A DNA stretch of 64,000 nt, from the NCBI RefSeq assembly GCF_013408095.1, contig NZ_JACBZF010000001.1:186001-250000 (forward strand), given 5' to 3'. The notes under the pieces are model-generated. The model made no database searches. It was not told the DNA's origin and worked only from the letters and a program-made list of their open reading frames with translations. This document shows, one piece after another, positions 36,075 to 47,558 of this stretch (position 1 is its first letter; every line of letters begins with the position of its first letter). The position numbers and the translations under genes were made by a program. The stretch comes from Novosphingobium marinum (GTDB lineage: Bacteria; Pseudomonadota; Alphaproteobacteria; Sphingomonadales; Sphingomonadaceae).

Positions 36075-37490
36075 ATGTCCGAAGCCGACGACCAGACCGG
36101 CAGGCGCGAACGTTCGCCCGGGATCAAGCTCCTTTTCGCAGCACTCGTCGCGGCGGCGCTGATCGTCCCGCTCATCCTCGTCTACGCGCTCGTCTACGAC
36201 CGGCAGGAGCAGTCGCGCACCGCGCAGGCCGCGATCAACGCGGGCTGGGGTGGCGAGCAGGTGATTGCCGGCCCGGTCGTCGTCGTGCCCTTCACCACCA
36301 CCGAAGTGCAGAACGAGACGGTCAACGGCCGGACCACTTCGCGCACCGTCGAGGTCGAGCGCAACCTCTACATCTCGCCGGTCGAGAACCGCATAACCTC
36401 GCGCCTCGATCCCGAGGAGCGCCGCAAGTCGATCTATTCGAGCGTGCTGTTCGAGGCCGACGTCAAGGGCACCGCCCGCTTCGCCTTGCCCGCCGACCTC
36501 GAACGCTTCGGCGTGGCGCGCGGCGCGTTGCGCTGGGACCGGGCCGAAGTTCGCATCGGAGCGTCCGATCCGCGCGGATTGACCGGCGGCGGGCGCATCG
36601 TCGCGGACGGGGAAACGCTCGGCGTGGAGCCGGGGCGCGGACCGGGTGCGACCGGCGGACAGGGCTTCTTCGCGTTCCTGCCGTGGGACGGCGAGGGCGA
36701 GCTGGGCGTCGCATACGGCTTCGGCCTGCGCGGCAGCGGTTCCTTCGCCATCGTCCCGCGCGGCGGGCGCACCGTCTGGCAAATCGCGTCGGGCTGGGAC
36801 AGCCCCAGCTTCGGCGGCGCGTTCCTGCCCGACGAGCGCAGCATCGGCGAGGACGGCTTCACCGCGCGTTATACGATAGACAAGCTGGCGCTCGGCCAGG
36901 CGGCAGTGACCACCGACGAGCAGCGGCCCGCGATCTCCGGCGGCGACTACCGCGCGCCGCCTCCTGTCGTAGTTCCCGCCGCGATGGGCGAGGGGCAGGC
37001 GCTCGCCGTCACCGTCGGCCTCGTCGAGCCGGTGGACCTCTATTCGAAGGTCGACCGCGCGGTGAAGTACGGCTTCCTCTTCATCGGCTTCACCTTCCTT
37101 GCCTTCCTGCTGTTCGACATCGTCGGCGGCGCGCGCGTCGCGGCGGCGGAGTACCTGATGACCGGAGCGGGGCTGGTGCTGTTCTTCGTGCTCCTGCTCG
37201 CCTTCGCCGAAGTCGTCGGCTTCACCGCCGCCTACCTGGTCGCGAGCGCCGCGATCATCGGCCTGCTGACCGCCTACAGCGCGGCGGTGCTGGGCACATG
37301 GCGGCGCGCGGGCTTCATCGGCGCCATGCTGACCGGGCTCTACGCGCTGCTCTTCGTGCTGCTCAACCTCGAGGCGTGGTCGTTGCTGATCGGCGCGCTG
37401 CTGCTCTTCGTGGCGCTGGCGGGCGTTATGTACGCCACCCGCCGCGTCGACTGGGGCGGCGTGGGACGGCGTGAGGCGGTCCCCGCCTAG
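36075..37490 (+). CDS. creD: CreD-like inner membrane protein
   Basis: 471 residues of the CreD/Cet family. An N-terminal membrane helix (KLLFAALVAAALIVPLILVY) precedes a large periplasmic domain with VIAGPVVVVPFTT, YISPVENRITSRLDPEERRK and GRTVWQIASGWDSPSFGGAF. Five or so closely spaced membrane helices follow at the C-terminus (about 325-455, including KYGFLFIGFTFLAFLLFDIV). CreD is a target of the CreBC two-component system and is linked to envelope stress and beta-lactam tolerance. It follows the BlaI/M56 pair on the same strand after 99 bases that contain a small hairpin, so it may be under separate control. GGGGAG precedes the ATG. Confidence 0.9.
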   Translation: MSEADDQTGRRERSPGIKLLFAALVAAALIVPLILVYALVYDRQEQSRTAQAAINAGWGGEQVIAGPVVVVPFTTTEVQNETVNGRTTSRTVEVERNLYISPVENRITSRLDPEERRKSIYSSVLFEADVKGTARFALPADLERFGVARGALRWDRAEVRIGASDPRGLTGGGRIVADGETLGVEPGRGPGATGGQGFFAFLPWDGEGELGVAYGFGLRGSGSFAIVPRGGRTVWQIASGWDSPSFGGAFLPDERSIGEDGFTARYTIDKLALGQAAVTTDEQRPAISGGDYRAPPPVVVPAAMGEGQALAVTVGLVEPVDLYSKVDRAVKYGFLFIGFTFLAFLLFDIVGGARVAAAEYLMTGAGLVLFFVLLLAFAEVVGFTAAYLVASAAIIGLLTAYSAAVLGTWRRAGFIGAMLTGLYALLFVLLNLEAWSLLIGALLLFVALAGVMYATRRVDWGGVGRREAVPA

Positions 37491-38305
37491 CCGCCGGGAC
37501 AGCGCACGAAGACGGCGGGCGGCTCGGTCCGGCCGGGCCGGTAGCGGGCGGTGCCGTCGCCGTTGAGCGCGAAGTAGACGGCGCGCGTGGTTTCGCCCTC
37601 GCCGATGCGCTCGCGCAGGGTGATCGCGATCTGGTCGCCCTCGACGTTGACGTCGGTGACCGGGCCGCCGGTCTCGAAGAATCTGACCTCTCGCGGCCCG
37701 ACGCGGACGTTGCGGAAGGCGGGCGCGTACTCGTAATCCTCGGCACAGGCCGTGCGGTCGGGAGCGTAGAGGCCGACGAAGCGCGCGGGCACGACCGCCG
37801 GGGCCGGTGCGCCCGAAGCACCTTCGCCCGGTTGCTCCCCGACTTGAGCTTCGCTGCGGATGGCAGAAGCCGGGCAGCGCCCGTAGAGCAGGCTTTCGCC
37901 GCCGCCCTGCCGCACCCGCATCCGCTTGCCGTTGTCGAGCGCGAGATAGACCGCGCCGCCGTTCTCCAGCGTCACCGCGAGCGCGTTGCCGTCGCGCGAG
38001 ATCGACGCGGCCTCGCCGCCGCCCTCGAACATGTCGACCGACTTCGCGCCCACGGTCAGGCGGCCGTGATTGCGAACCGCGCATGCCTGGCTCGCCCGCG
38101 CCCAAGTCCCGCGAAACTCGGCGGGAATGCGGACGAGCTTCGGGTGGCGGTCGGTTTCGAGGGGCGTTTTGGTGCGCGAGTCCGGCTGGGCGGCAGGGGA
38201 GGTCGTGTCGCCCGCTGCTGCTTCGCCCGCGCTTTGCTCGCCGTCACCGCCGGAGCAGGCGGCGAGGAGCAGAGCGGAAGCGATGGCGACGCGGCGATGT
38301 CTCAT
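37487..38305 (-). CDS. Hypothetical lipoprotein with a duplicated Cys-containing domain
   Basis: 272 residues. The signal ends in the lipobox LLLAAC. After a Ser/Ala/Gly spacer the same small module appears twice. The first is IPAEFRGTWARASQACA followed by SVDMFEGGGEA and AVTLENGGAVYLALDNG. The second is VPARFVGLYAPDRTACAEDY followed by EVRFFETGGPV and AITLRERIGEG. Each ends with a Cys near RCP. Such modules resemble lysozyme-inhibitor-like beta folds of small proteobacterial lipoproteins. The duplication is clear by eye; the function is unknown. The 3' end overlaps that of creD by four bases (convergent). Confidence 0.75.
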   Translation of the reverse strand: MRHRRVAIASALLLAACSGGDGEQSAGEAAAGDTTSPAAQPDSRTKTPLETDRHPKLVRIPAEFRGTWARASQACAVRNHGRLTVGAKSVDMFEGGGEAASISRDGNALAVTLENGGAVYLALDNGKRMRVRQGGGESLLYGRCPASAIRSEAQVGEQPGEGASGAPAPAVVPARFVGLYAPDRTACAEDYEYAPAFRNVRVGPREVRFFETGGPVTDVNVEGDQIAITLRERIGEGETTRAVYFALNGDGTARYRPGRTEPPAVFVRCPGG

Positions 38306-38371
38306 GGATCGGTTTTACGCCCCTTCGCCAACCCGCGTCCAGCGCTGCGATGCCTGAGCGGGTGGACTGAC

Positions 38372-39520
38372 CTACCGCCTCCGCAATCTCTCGCGCGTAA
38401 GCTGGTCCACGCGGGTCACGCCCATCAGTTTCATGCCGCGCTCGATTTCTTCCTTGAGGAGCAGGATCGCGCGTTCGACGCCTTCCTGGCCTGCGGCGGC
38501 GAGGGCGTAGAGGTAGAGCCGGCCGCCGCTGGCGCAGTCGGCCCCGGTGGCGAGCGCCTTGAGCACGTGGGTGCCGCGTCGCACGCCGCCGTCGCAGATC
38601 ACTTCCATGCGTCCGCCGACCGCATCGACGATCTCGGGCAGCTGGTCGAAGGGCGAGCGGCTGCCGTCGAGCTGGCGACCGCCGTGGTTCGATACCATGA
38701 TCGCGTCGATCCCCATGTCGGCGGCGCGGCGCGCGTCGGCGGCGCTCATCACGCCCTTGAGGCAGAAGGTGCCGCCCCAGTCGTCGCGGATCTGCTCGAC
38801 CATCTTCCAGTCCATCGACTGGTCGAGCATCTCGGAGAAGTACTTCTGGATCGACACCGACTCCGCGGTGCCCTCCTTCACGTGCGTGTCGAGGTTGGGC
38901 AGCGCGAACTTCTCGCGGAACAGGTAGTCAAGCGCCCAGCGCGGCTTGATCGCGTAGGACAGCGCCGAACTCATCGTGAAGGTCGGCGGGGAGGAGAACC
39001 CGCTGCGCAGGCAGCGCTCGCGCTTGCCGCCGACGATGGTATCGACGGTCAGCGCGATGGCATCGAACTTCGCGGCCTTGCACCGCTCGATCATCGAGGC
39101 GTTGAGGCCCTTGTCCTTGTGGACGTAGAGCTGGAACATCTTGGGGTTGTCGCCCATCGCCCCGATTTCCTCGATCGAGACGGTGGCGAGGCTCGATATG
39201 CCGAACCAGAGGCCGAACTTCTGCGCGGCGCGGGCAACCGCGCGCTCGCCCTGCCAGTGGAACACGCGCTGCAGCGCGGTGGGCGAAAGGATCAGCGGCA
39301 GGGCGCTTTGCCGTCCCATGATCGTGATCGAGGTGTCGATCTCCTCCACCCCGGCGAGCACGTCGGGCACGAGGTCTGTGTCGGCATAGGCATCGGTGTT
39401 GCGCGCCTTGGTGATCTCGTCGTCGGCGGCGCCGTCGATGTAGTCGAACACGGGCCAGGGCAGCCGCTGTTTCGCGAGCAGGCGGAAATCGTCGATGTTG
39501 TGACAGTCGGTAAGGCGCAT
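38372..39520 (-). CDS. FMN-dependent alpha-hydroxy-acid dehydrogenase (L-lactate dehydrogenase-like)
   Basis: 382 residues of the glycolate oxidase/LldD family. The TIM barrel carries the FMN site and catalytic residues: FDYIDGAADDE, PLILSPTALQRVFHWQGE, LTVDTIVGGKRERCLRSGF, CLKGVMSAADARRA with the flavin-contacting Lys, VSNHGGRQLDGSRSP with the catalytic His and Arg, and ICDGGVRRGTHVLKALA. It oxidises L-lactate or a similar 2-hydroxy acid and probably passes electrons to the quinone pool. The symbol lldD is withheld because the substrate cannot be told from sequence. The gene stands alone on the minus strand. Confidence 0.9.
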   Translation of the reverse strand: MRLTDCHNIDDFRLLAKQRLPWPVFDYIDGAADDEITKARNTDAYADTDLVPDVLAGVEEIDTSITIMGRQSALPLILSPTALQRVFHWQGERAVARAAQKFGLWFGISSLATVSIEEIGAMGDNPKMFQLYVHKDKGLNASMIERCKAAKFDAIALTVDTIVGGKRERCLRSGFSSPPTFTMSSALSYAIKPRWALDYLFREKFALPNLDTHVKEGTAESVSIQKYFSEMLDQSMDWKMVEQIRDDWGGTFCLKGVMSAADARRAADMGIDAIMVSNHGGRQLDGSRSPFDQLPEIVDAVGGRMEVICDGGVRRGTHVLKALATGADCASGGRLYLYALAAAGQEGVERAILLLKEEIERGMKLMGVTRVDQLTRERLRRR

Positions 39521-39597
39521 GGGCAGCGCTTAGCCGGGGAATTGTCCTTTCGGCAATCGTCTAAGCGACCGGGGGGAGGCGAAGGCGCGCGACGAAC

Positions 39598-40200
39598 TCA
39601 GTCGTCGTCCTTGTCCTTCTTTTTCTTCTTGTCGTCGTCGTCGTTGTTCTCGGCAGCGATTTCCTTGCGGCGCTGTTCGATCACGTCATCGGGGGCAGGG
39701 CGCCCGGGATAGCCGCAGCCCTTGCCCTGGCCGACGCCCTTGAGGAAACCGCGACGCGCGAGGCCTGCCTGCACGGCGGCCTCGACCTTGCGCTTCTGGT
39801 CGTTGGCGCCCGAAATCTCGCGGATGATGCCGCGGAAGGGGATGAACGAGCCGACGACCGACTGCGCGACGCGGGTGGCGGAGATGTTGCGGCGCGCGTC
39901 CTGCGGCAGGTCGATGTCGTCGCCGAGCATCGTGTCGAGCTCGCGCACTTCGGCGATGATCTGGCGGCAGGTGCGCAGGCCCTGCAAGTCGTAGGGCTTG
40001 TCCTGCGCGTCGATCAGCATCTGCGGGATCTCGTCCTTGCGCAGGTTGAGGTCGGTCACGGGCGTCGCCGCGACGTCGACCGCGCTGGGATCGCGCTCGG
40101 TAATCGGGTCGCGCTCCTTGTCGTCCTCGTCGTCGCGCGCCATAGCGGGAGACGTCGCGAGCATGGCGACCGCCGTTGCCGTCAGGATGAATCCGCGCAT
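39598..40200 (-). CDS. Exported hypothetical protein with acidic/basic low-complexity tail
   Basis: 200 residues. The signal peptide MRGFILTATAVAMLATSPAM is cleaved after AMA. The mature protein starts with a charged stretch (RDDEDDKERDPITERDPSAV). A helical core follows: LRTCRQIIAEVRELDTMLGD and SATRVAQSVVGSFIPFRGII. A two-Cys pattern (TCRQ, KGCGYPGRP) may form a disulphide. The end is an Asn/Asp/Lys run (NNDDDDKKKKKDKDDD). Similar proteins with FIPFRGIIREISGA cores occur in Sphingomonadales; their function is unknown. It lies just downstream, on the same strand, of the YpfJ-type metallopeptidase gene. Confidence 0.72.
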   Translation of the reverse strand: MRGFILTATAVAMLATSPAMARDDEDDKERDPITERDPSAVDVAATPVTDLNLRKDEIPQMLIDAQDKPYDLQGLRTCRQIIAEVRELDTMLGDDIDLPQDARRNISATRVAQSVVGSFIPFRGIIREISGANDQKRKVEAAVQAGLARRGFLKGVGQGKGCGYPGRPAPDDVIEQRRKEIAAENNDDDDKKKKKDKDDD

Positions 40201-40233
40201 GATGGTTCCTCTTCGCTAGCGCGGAAACAAATG

Positions 40234-41112
40234 CTATCTCCGCATGTCTGCAAACGTGTCGCAGGCCTCGTCGTTCCCGGTACGCAGGCCGCGCTCCAGC
40301 CATTCCATACGCTGCTGACTTGAACCGTGGGTGAAGCTTTCGGGATTGACCGCCCGCCCGGAGCCGCTTTGCAGCGCATCGTCGCCGATGGCGCTGGCGG
40401 CGCGCAGGCCTTCCTCCATGTCGCCCTGCTCGATCAGGTTGCGGTTCCGGCCCGCCCAGACGCCGGCGTAGCAATCGGCCTGCAGTTCCATGCGAACCTG
40501 CAGCTGGTTCGCGCCGCGCGGGTTCTGCTGCTGGGCGCTGCGCACCTGGCCGGCAAGGCCGGTCACGTGCTGGACGTGGTGCCCGTACTCGTGCGCCATC
40601 ACGTAGTAGCGCGCGAAGTCGCCGCGCGCGCCGAGCTGGTTGGCGAGCTGGTCGTAGAAGCTGGTGTCGATGTAGATGCCTTCGTCGGCGGGGCAGTAGA
40701 ACGGCCCCATCGATGCCGCCGCCGCGCCGCAGCCCGAGCGGGTGCCGCCCTGGTAGAAGTTGAGCGTCGGCTGCCGGAACGCGATGTTGGCCTGCGCGAA
40801 CAGCGGCTCCCACGTCTCGTTCAGCGAGCTGAGCGCGTTGCACGATTCGAGCGAATACTGGTTCTGCTCGCAGATCTCGGTCGTGGACTGGCCCTGCACC
40901 TCGCGCTGCTGGGCGGGCGCGCCCTGCTGCATGCCTTCCATCGTGCCGAGCATCTGGCCGGGATCGATGCCGAAGACGAGCGCGGCGATCAGCGCGATCA
41001 CGATCGTGCCGCAGCCCAGCTTGCCGCCGCCGCCACCCGGAAACCCGCCGCCCCCGCCGCGATTGCGCACGCTGATGTTCGCCGGGTTGAACCTGTCTAG
41101 CCGCACCGCCAT
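40234..41112 (-). CDS. YpfJ/KPN_02809-type neutral zinc metallopeptidase
   Basis: 292 residues starting MAVRLDRFNPANISVRNRGG; upstream extension in frame is unlikely. Family marks in order: the basic and glycine-rich N-terminal segment (GGGGFPGGGGGKLGCGT); one membrane helix (IVIALIAALVFGI, about 39-51); then PTLNFYQGGTRSGCGAA, GPFYCPADEGIYIDTSFYDQ, VMAHEYGHHVQHVTGL with the HExxH zinc site, and MELQADCYAGVW with the third-ligand Glu. The protein is anchored in the inner membrane with its peptidase domain outside. Its biological substrate is unknown although the family is widespread. The signature is essentially complete, so the family call is firm. Confidence 0.93.
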   Translation of the reverse strand: MAVRLDRFNPANISVRNRGGGGGFPGGGGGKLGCGTIVIALIAALVFGIDPGQMLGTMEGMQQGAPAQQREVQGQSTTEICEQNQYSLESCNALSSLNETWEPLFAQANIAFRQPTLNFYQGGTRSGCGAAAASMGPFYCPADEGIYIDTSFYDQLANQLGARGDFARYYVMAHEYGHHVQHVTGLAGQVRSAQQQNPRGANQLQVRMELQADCYAGVWAGRNRNLIEQGDMEEGLRAASAIGDDALQSGSGRAVNPESFTHGSSQQRMEWLERGLRTGNDEACDTFADMRR

Positions 41113-41215
41113 TCCCCTCTTATGTTGCGCATGCGAAACCCCGCGATCCTTGCGGGGCCGGGCGATGCGACTGGATCGTCCGGAAGGTGGCACAGGTAAT
41201 CAGCAGGAGTCGAGA

Positions 41216-41971
41216 ATGTTCCTTTCGGGCAAGCGCGCGGTCGTCACGGGGTCGACATCGGGGATCGGGCTTGCCGTCGCCCGTGCGCTGAGGGCCGAGG
41301 GCGCGCAGGTCGTCCTCTCGGGCTTCGGCGACGAGGGCGAGATCGCGGCGCTGTGCGAGGAACTCGAAGCCTCGCACGTCGGCAGCGACCTTTCGACCCG
41401 CGCAGGAGTGGAGGAGCTGATGGCGAGGGCGGGCGACACCGACATCCTCGTCAATAACGCGGGCATGCAGCACGTCGCGCCGATCGAGGACTTCCCCGTC
41501 GACAAGTGGGACAGGATCATCGCGCTCAACCTCACCGCCGCGTTCGATGCCTGCCGCCTCGCCGTACCGCACATGAAGCGCGCGGGGTGGGGGCGTATCA
41601 TCAACATCGCCAGTGCGCATTCGCTTACCGCATCGCCGTTCAAGGCCGCCTACGTTTCCGCCAAGCACGGGCTTGCCGGGCTGACCAAGACGCTGGCGCT
41701 CGAACTGGCGCAGGAGAACATCACCGCCAACTGCATCAGCCCCGGCTACGTCTGGACGCCGCTCGTCCAGGACCAGATCCCCGACACGATGAAGGCGCGC
41801 GGGATGACGCGCGAGGAAGTGATCAACGACGTCATGCTGGTGCGCCAGCCCACCAAGAAGTTCGTCCAGCCGGAGGACATCGGCGAAATGGCGGTGTTCC
41901 TGTGCCGCGACGCCGCCGCCAACGTCACCGGCGCCAATCTCAACGTCGACGGCGGCTGGACCGCCGAGTAG
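41216..41971 (+). CDS. 3-hydroxybutyrate dehydrogenase (SDR)
   Basis: 251 residues starting MFLSGKRAVVTGSTSGIGLA, with CAGGAGT upstream. SDR residues are NNAGMQHVAPIEDFPVDKWD, IASAHSLTASPFKAAYVSAK (catalytic Ser, Tyr, Lys) and ISPGYVWTPLVQDQIPDTMK. The long lid sequence from VWTPLVQDQI through REEVINDVMLVRQPTKKFV is diagnostic for D-3-hydroxybutyrate dehydrogenases. These interconvert (R)-3-hydroxybutyrate and acetoacetate with NAD, often in PHB turnover. No PHB genes are adjacent. It is divergent from the YpfJ-type gene. Confidence 0.92.
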   Translation: MFLSGKRAVVTGSTSGIGLAVARALRAEGAQVVLSGFGDEGEIAALCEELEASHVGSDLSTRAGVEELMARAGDTDILVNNAGMQHVAPIEDFPVDKWDRIIALNLTAAFDACRLAVPHMKRAGWGRIINIASAHSLTASPFKAAYVSAKHGLAGLTKTLALELAQENITANCISPGYVWTPLVQDQIPDTMKARGMTREEVINDVMLVRQPTKKFVQPEDIGEMAVFLCRDAAANVTGANLNVDGGWTAE

Positions 41972-42036
41972 GCAACCGCCGCAATTCCCGCGCGCTTCAC
42001 CCTGCGGACAGAATTGGCGTTTATAGCAAGGAACCG

Positions 42037-45061
<3,025 letters not shown>

Positions 45062-45070
45062 GGCTCTGCG

Positions 45071-46243
45071 ATGACGCCCGCCGCGCGGGTGCAGGCGGCG
45101 ATCGAGATACTCGACCGCGTGGTGGCCGCCGCGCGCGACAACGGCCCGCCCGCCGACCGCATCGTCACCGAGTATTTCCGCACCCGCCGCTTTGCCGGAA
45201 GCAAGGACCGCCGCGCGGTGCGCGAGCTTGCCTACCGCGCGATCCGCGCCTGCGGCCCGGTGCCCGAAACGGGCAGGGCGGCGATGCTGCGGCTGGCACG
45301 GGACGATGCGGCACTGCTATCGCTGTTCGACGGATCGCGGCACGCGCCCGGGCCGCCTGCCGATGGCGAGCCGGTCGCCGACGCGGGCATCGCGCCGCGC
45401 TGGCTCGCGGCAAGGCTCGCCAAAAGCGGGATCGGGGGCGCGGAGGCGGCCGCCCTGCTGGAACGCGCGCCGCTCGACGTCCGCGTCAACACCTTGCGCG
45501 AGGCCGTCGCCGACCTGCCGGAGGGCGCGGAGAAGACCGTCGCTCCGCACGGCTGGCGCTATCCGCCCGAGACGAGGATCGAGCAGTCGGAGGCTTTCGC
45601 GGCAGGCGCGATCGAGGTGCAGGACACCGGCTCGCAGCTCGCCTGCCTTGCAGTGGGGGCGCAGCCGGGCGAGGCGGTGATCGACCTGTGCGCCGGCGCG
45701 GGCGGCAAGACCCTTGCGCTAGCGGCGGCGATGGCGGGAACAGGCACGCTGCTGGCCTGCGATACCGACCGCGCGCGGCTTTCGCGGCTTGCCCCGCGCG
45801 CCGCGCGCGCCGGCGCGACGATGATCGAGACGTTGCTGCTCGATCCGGGGCGCGAGCGCGTGGCGCTGGCAGGCTGGCGCGAGCGGGCCGATGCGGTCCT
45901 GATCGACGCCCCGTGCTCGGGTACCGGCACCTGGCGTCGCAATCCCGAGGCGCGCTGGCGGCTCGACGACAGTCGCCTCGGCCGCTTCGCCGACGTGCAG
46001 GCGCGGCTGCTGGAGATCGGGGCGGAGCTGGTGCGTCCCGGCGGGCGGCTGGTCTACGTCACCTGCTCGCTGCTCGACGAGGAGGGGCCGGACAGGATCG
46101 CGGCGTTCCTGGCAGCCAGCGAGGGCTGGCGCGCCGAACCGCCGGCGCTCCCCGCCGGACGCGATCGCGGAGACGGAATCCGCCTGACGCCCGCGCACGA
46201 CGGGACCGACGGGTTTTTCATCGCGCGTTTAACTCGCGTATGA
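45071..46243 (+). CDS. RsmB/NOP family RNA (cytosine-5-)-methyltransferase
   Basis: 390 residues. An N-terminal RNA-binding NusB-like segment (RRFAGSKDRRAVRELAYRAI) precedes a class I methyltransferase fold. Landmarks are QDTGSQLACLAV, the SAM loop VIDLCAGAGGKTLALA, DAPCSGTGTWRRNPEARW with the first catalytic Cys (motif IV), and YVTCSLLDEEGPDRI with the second (motif VI). This two-cysteine pattern is the hallmark of m5C RNA methyltransferases. The specific target, such as 16S rRNA C967, is inferred only by family, so rsmB is not assigned. It lies nine bases after guaB. Confidence 0.9.
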   Translation: MTPAARVQAAIEILDRVVAAARDNGPPADRIVTEYFRTRRFAGSKDRRAVRELAYRAIRACGPVPETGRAAMLRLARDDAALLSLFDGSRHAPGPPADGEPVADAGIAPRWLAARLAKSGIGGAEAAALLERAPLDVRVNTLREAVADLPEGAEKTVAPHGWRYPPETRIEQSEAFAAGAIEVQDTGSQLACLAVGAQPGEAVIDLCAGAGGKTLALAAAMAGTGTLLACDTDRARLSRLAPRAARAGATMIETLLLDPGRERVALAGWRERADAVLIDAPCSGTGTWRRNPEARWRLDDSRLGRFADVQARLLEIGAELVRPGGRLVYVTCSLLDEEGPDRIAAFLAASEGWRAEPPALPAGRDRGDGIRLTPAHDGTDGFFIARLTRV

Positions 46244-46256
46244 TAGCCTGACGACA

Positions 46257-46799
46257 ATGACCCAGACCAAGCTCTCGGCCAAGGATGTCCTGATGCGCTA
46301 TACCCCCGTTGCCGCTGCCCTATCCCTTTTCGTCGCCGTGACGTCCAGCGTCGGCTGGTCCGAACCGCGCGAGGAGCTTGACCCGCGGGCAGCAGCACTC
46401 CTGGCCGATGGCCGCGCCGACTTCGCCAAGGGCGACTACGACGGCGCGATCGATGCATACGAAGCCGCGCTCGTGCTCCAGCCGGGAAGCGTTCCGGTGC
46501 TCGTCAACCTTGCCGAAGTGCGCCGCAAGCAGGGCATGCAGGGCAAGGCGCTGCATTACTATCGCGACGCGCTGGCAAGGGAGCCCAAGAACCTCGCCGC
46601 CATCGCGGGCGAGGGTGCGGCGCTCGCCGAAAAGGGCGCTACCGAAAAGGCGCAGCGCAACCTTGCGCGGCTCAAGGGACTGTGCGGTGACGATTGCACG
46701 GCGACGCGGCAGCTTGCCACCGCGCTTTCTCGTGGCGTGGCGCCGCGCGTGCTGACCGCCGAGGCGGTGACCCCGGAGCCTGTCGTTTCGGATAACTGA
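46257..46799 (+). CDS. Exported TPR-repeat protein
   Basis: 180 residues. The N-terminus has a signal-like hydrophobic segment (YTPVAAALSLFVAVTSSVGW); an in-frame ATG 36 bases downstream would give a more compact signal peptide and may be the true start. About three TPR motifs follow: ALLADGRADFAKGDYDGAID, LVNLAEVRRKQGMQGKALHY and AAIAGEGAALAEKGATEKAQ. LKGLCGDDCTATRQL contains a Cys pair. TPRs mediate protein-protein contacts, here probably in the periplasm. It follows the RNA methyltransferase after 13 bases. The function is otherwise unknown. Confidence 0.75.
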   Translation: MTQTKLSAKDVLMRYTPVAAALSLFVAVTSSVGWSEPREELDPRAAALLADGRADFAKGDYDGAIDAYEAALVLQPGSVPVLVNLAEVRRKQGMQGKALHYYRDALAREPKNLAAIAGEGAALAEKGATEKAQRNLARLKGLCGDDCTATRQLATALSRGVAPRVLTAEAVTPEPVVSDN

Positions 46800-46847
46800 G
46801 GCGAACCGGTCACCGGTCCCCGTGCAGGCAGGGACCTTGCGCCAACC

Positions 46848-47330
46848 CTAGATCAGCTCGCGGAATTCCTCGAAGACCGAGCGATAGACGCGCTTCTTGA
46901 ACGGCACGATCAGGTCCGGAAGCAGTTCGGGCGCGACCCATTTCCATTCGCAGAATTCGGGCGGATCGTGGGCTTCCAGGTTCACGTCCTCGTCGCTGCC
47001 GTTGAAGCGGCCCAGGAACCAGTGCTGGCGCTGGCCGCGGTACTTTCCGCCCCACAGCTTGCCCATCAGCTCGTCGGGAAGGTCGTAGAACACTTCCTCG
47101 CGGGTTTGCCGGATTATCGTGACGAGGTCGGGGGTGACGCCCGTTTCCTCGTGCAGTTCGCGCAACGCCGCGTCCTTGATTTCCTCGCCCTTGTCGACGC
47201 CGCCCTGCGGCATCTGCCACCAGTCGCCATCCTTGTTGTCTATGCGGCGTCCGACGAAGGCCTTGCCCTCGTGGTTGACGAGCATGACGCCCACGCAGGG
47301 CCGGTAGGCAAGGTTGGAAAGGTCGGTCAT
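46848..47330 (-). CDS. rppH: RNA pyrophosphohydrolase RppH (NUDIX)
   Basis: 160 residues, typical for RppH. The start MTDLSNLAYRPCVGVMLVNH is conserved. The NUDIX box is GGVDKGEEIKDAALRELHEE followed by TGV, fitting Gx5Ex7REUxEExGU. WWQMPQGG precedes it, and QRQHWFLGRFNGSDEDVNLE and FKKRVYRSVFEEF complete the family pattern. It removes pyrophosphate from 5'-triphosphate RNA (and cleaves dinucleoside polyphosphates), triggering 5'-end-dependent mRNA decay in the cytoplasm. It is transcribed divergently from korA. Confidence 0.95.
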   Translation of the reverse strand: MTDLSNLAYRPCVGVMLVNHEGKAFVGRRIDNKDGDWWQMPQGGVDKGEEIKDAALRELHEETGVTPDLVTIIRQTREEVFYDLPDELMGKLWGGKYRGQRQHWFLGRFNGSDEDVNLEAHDPPEFCEWKWVAPELLPDLIVPFKKRVYRSVFEEFRELI

Positions 47331-47558
47331 CAGGCGATTCGCTCCGGTCGGGGCAAGCGCTTATCGCCCGTGGCGGTGCGGTGATCAATCGGATCGATAC
47401 CCGGAAAACCGCAGCATCGGGACTTGACTAGCGGCCTATCAAGGTTTTTTGCGGATCGTTACGGTTTGGCGCGAAAGAGTTTTTCTAAATTGCGCCGGAG
47501 CGGGGAAGAGCTAGGTGCATTGAACAGCTATGGCGGCACCAGCCAGCAGAGGATCAAA

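Noticed and set aside
34107..38105. 1332-residue minus-strand frame across the M56, creD and neighbouring genes
   Set aside because: Spans several clearly coding genes on the other strand; the repeated Arg/Asp/Gln content reflects their codon pattern.
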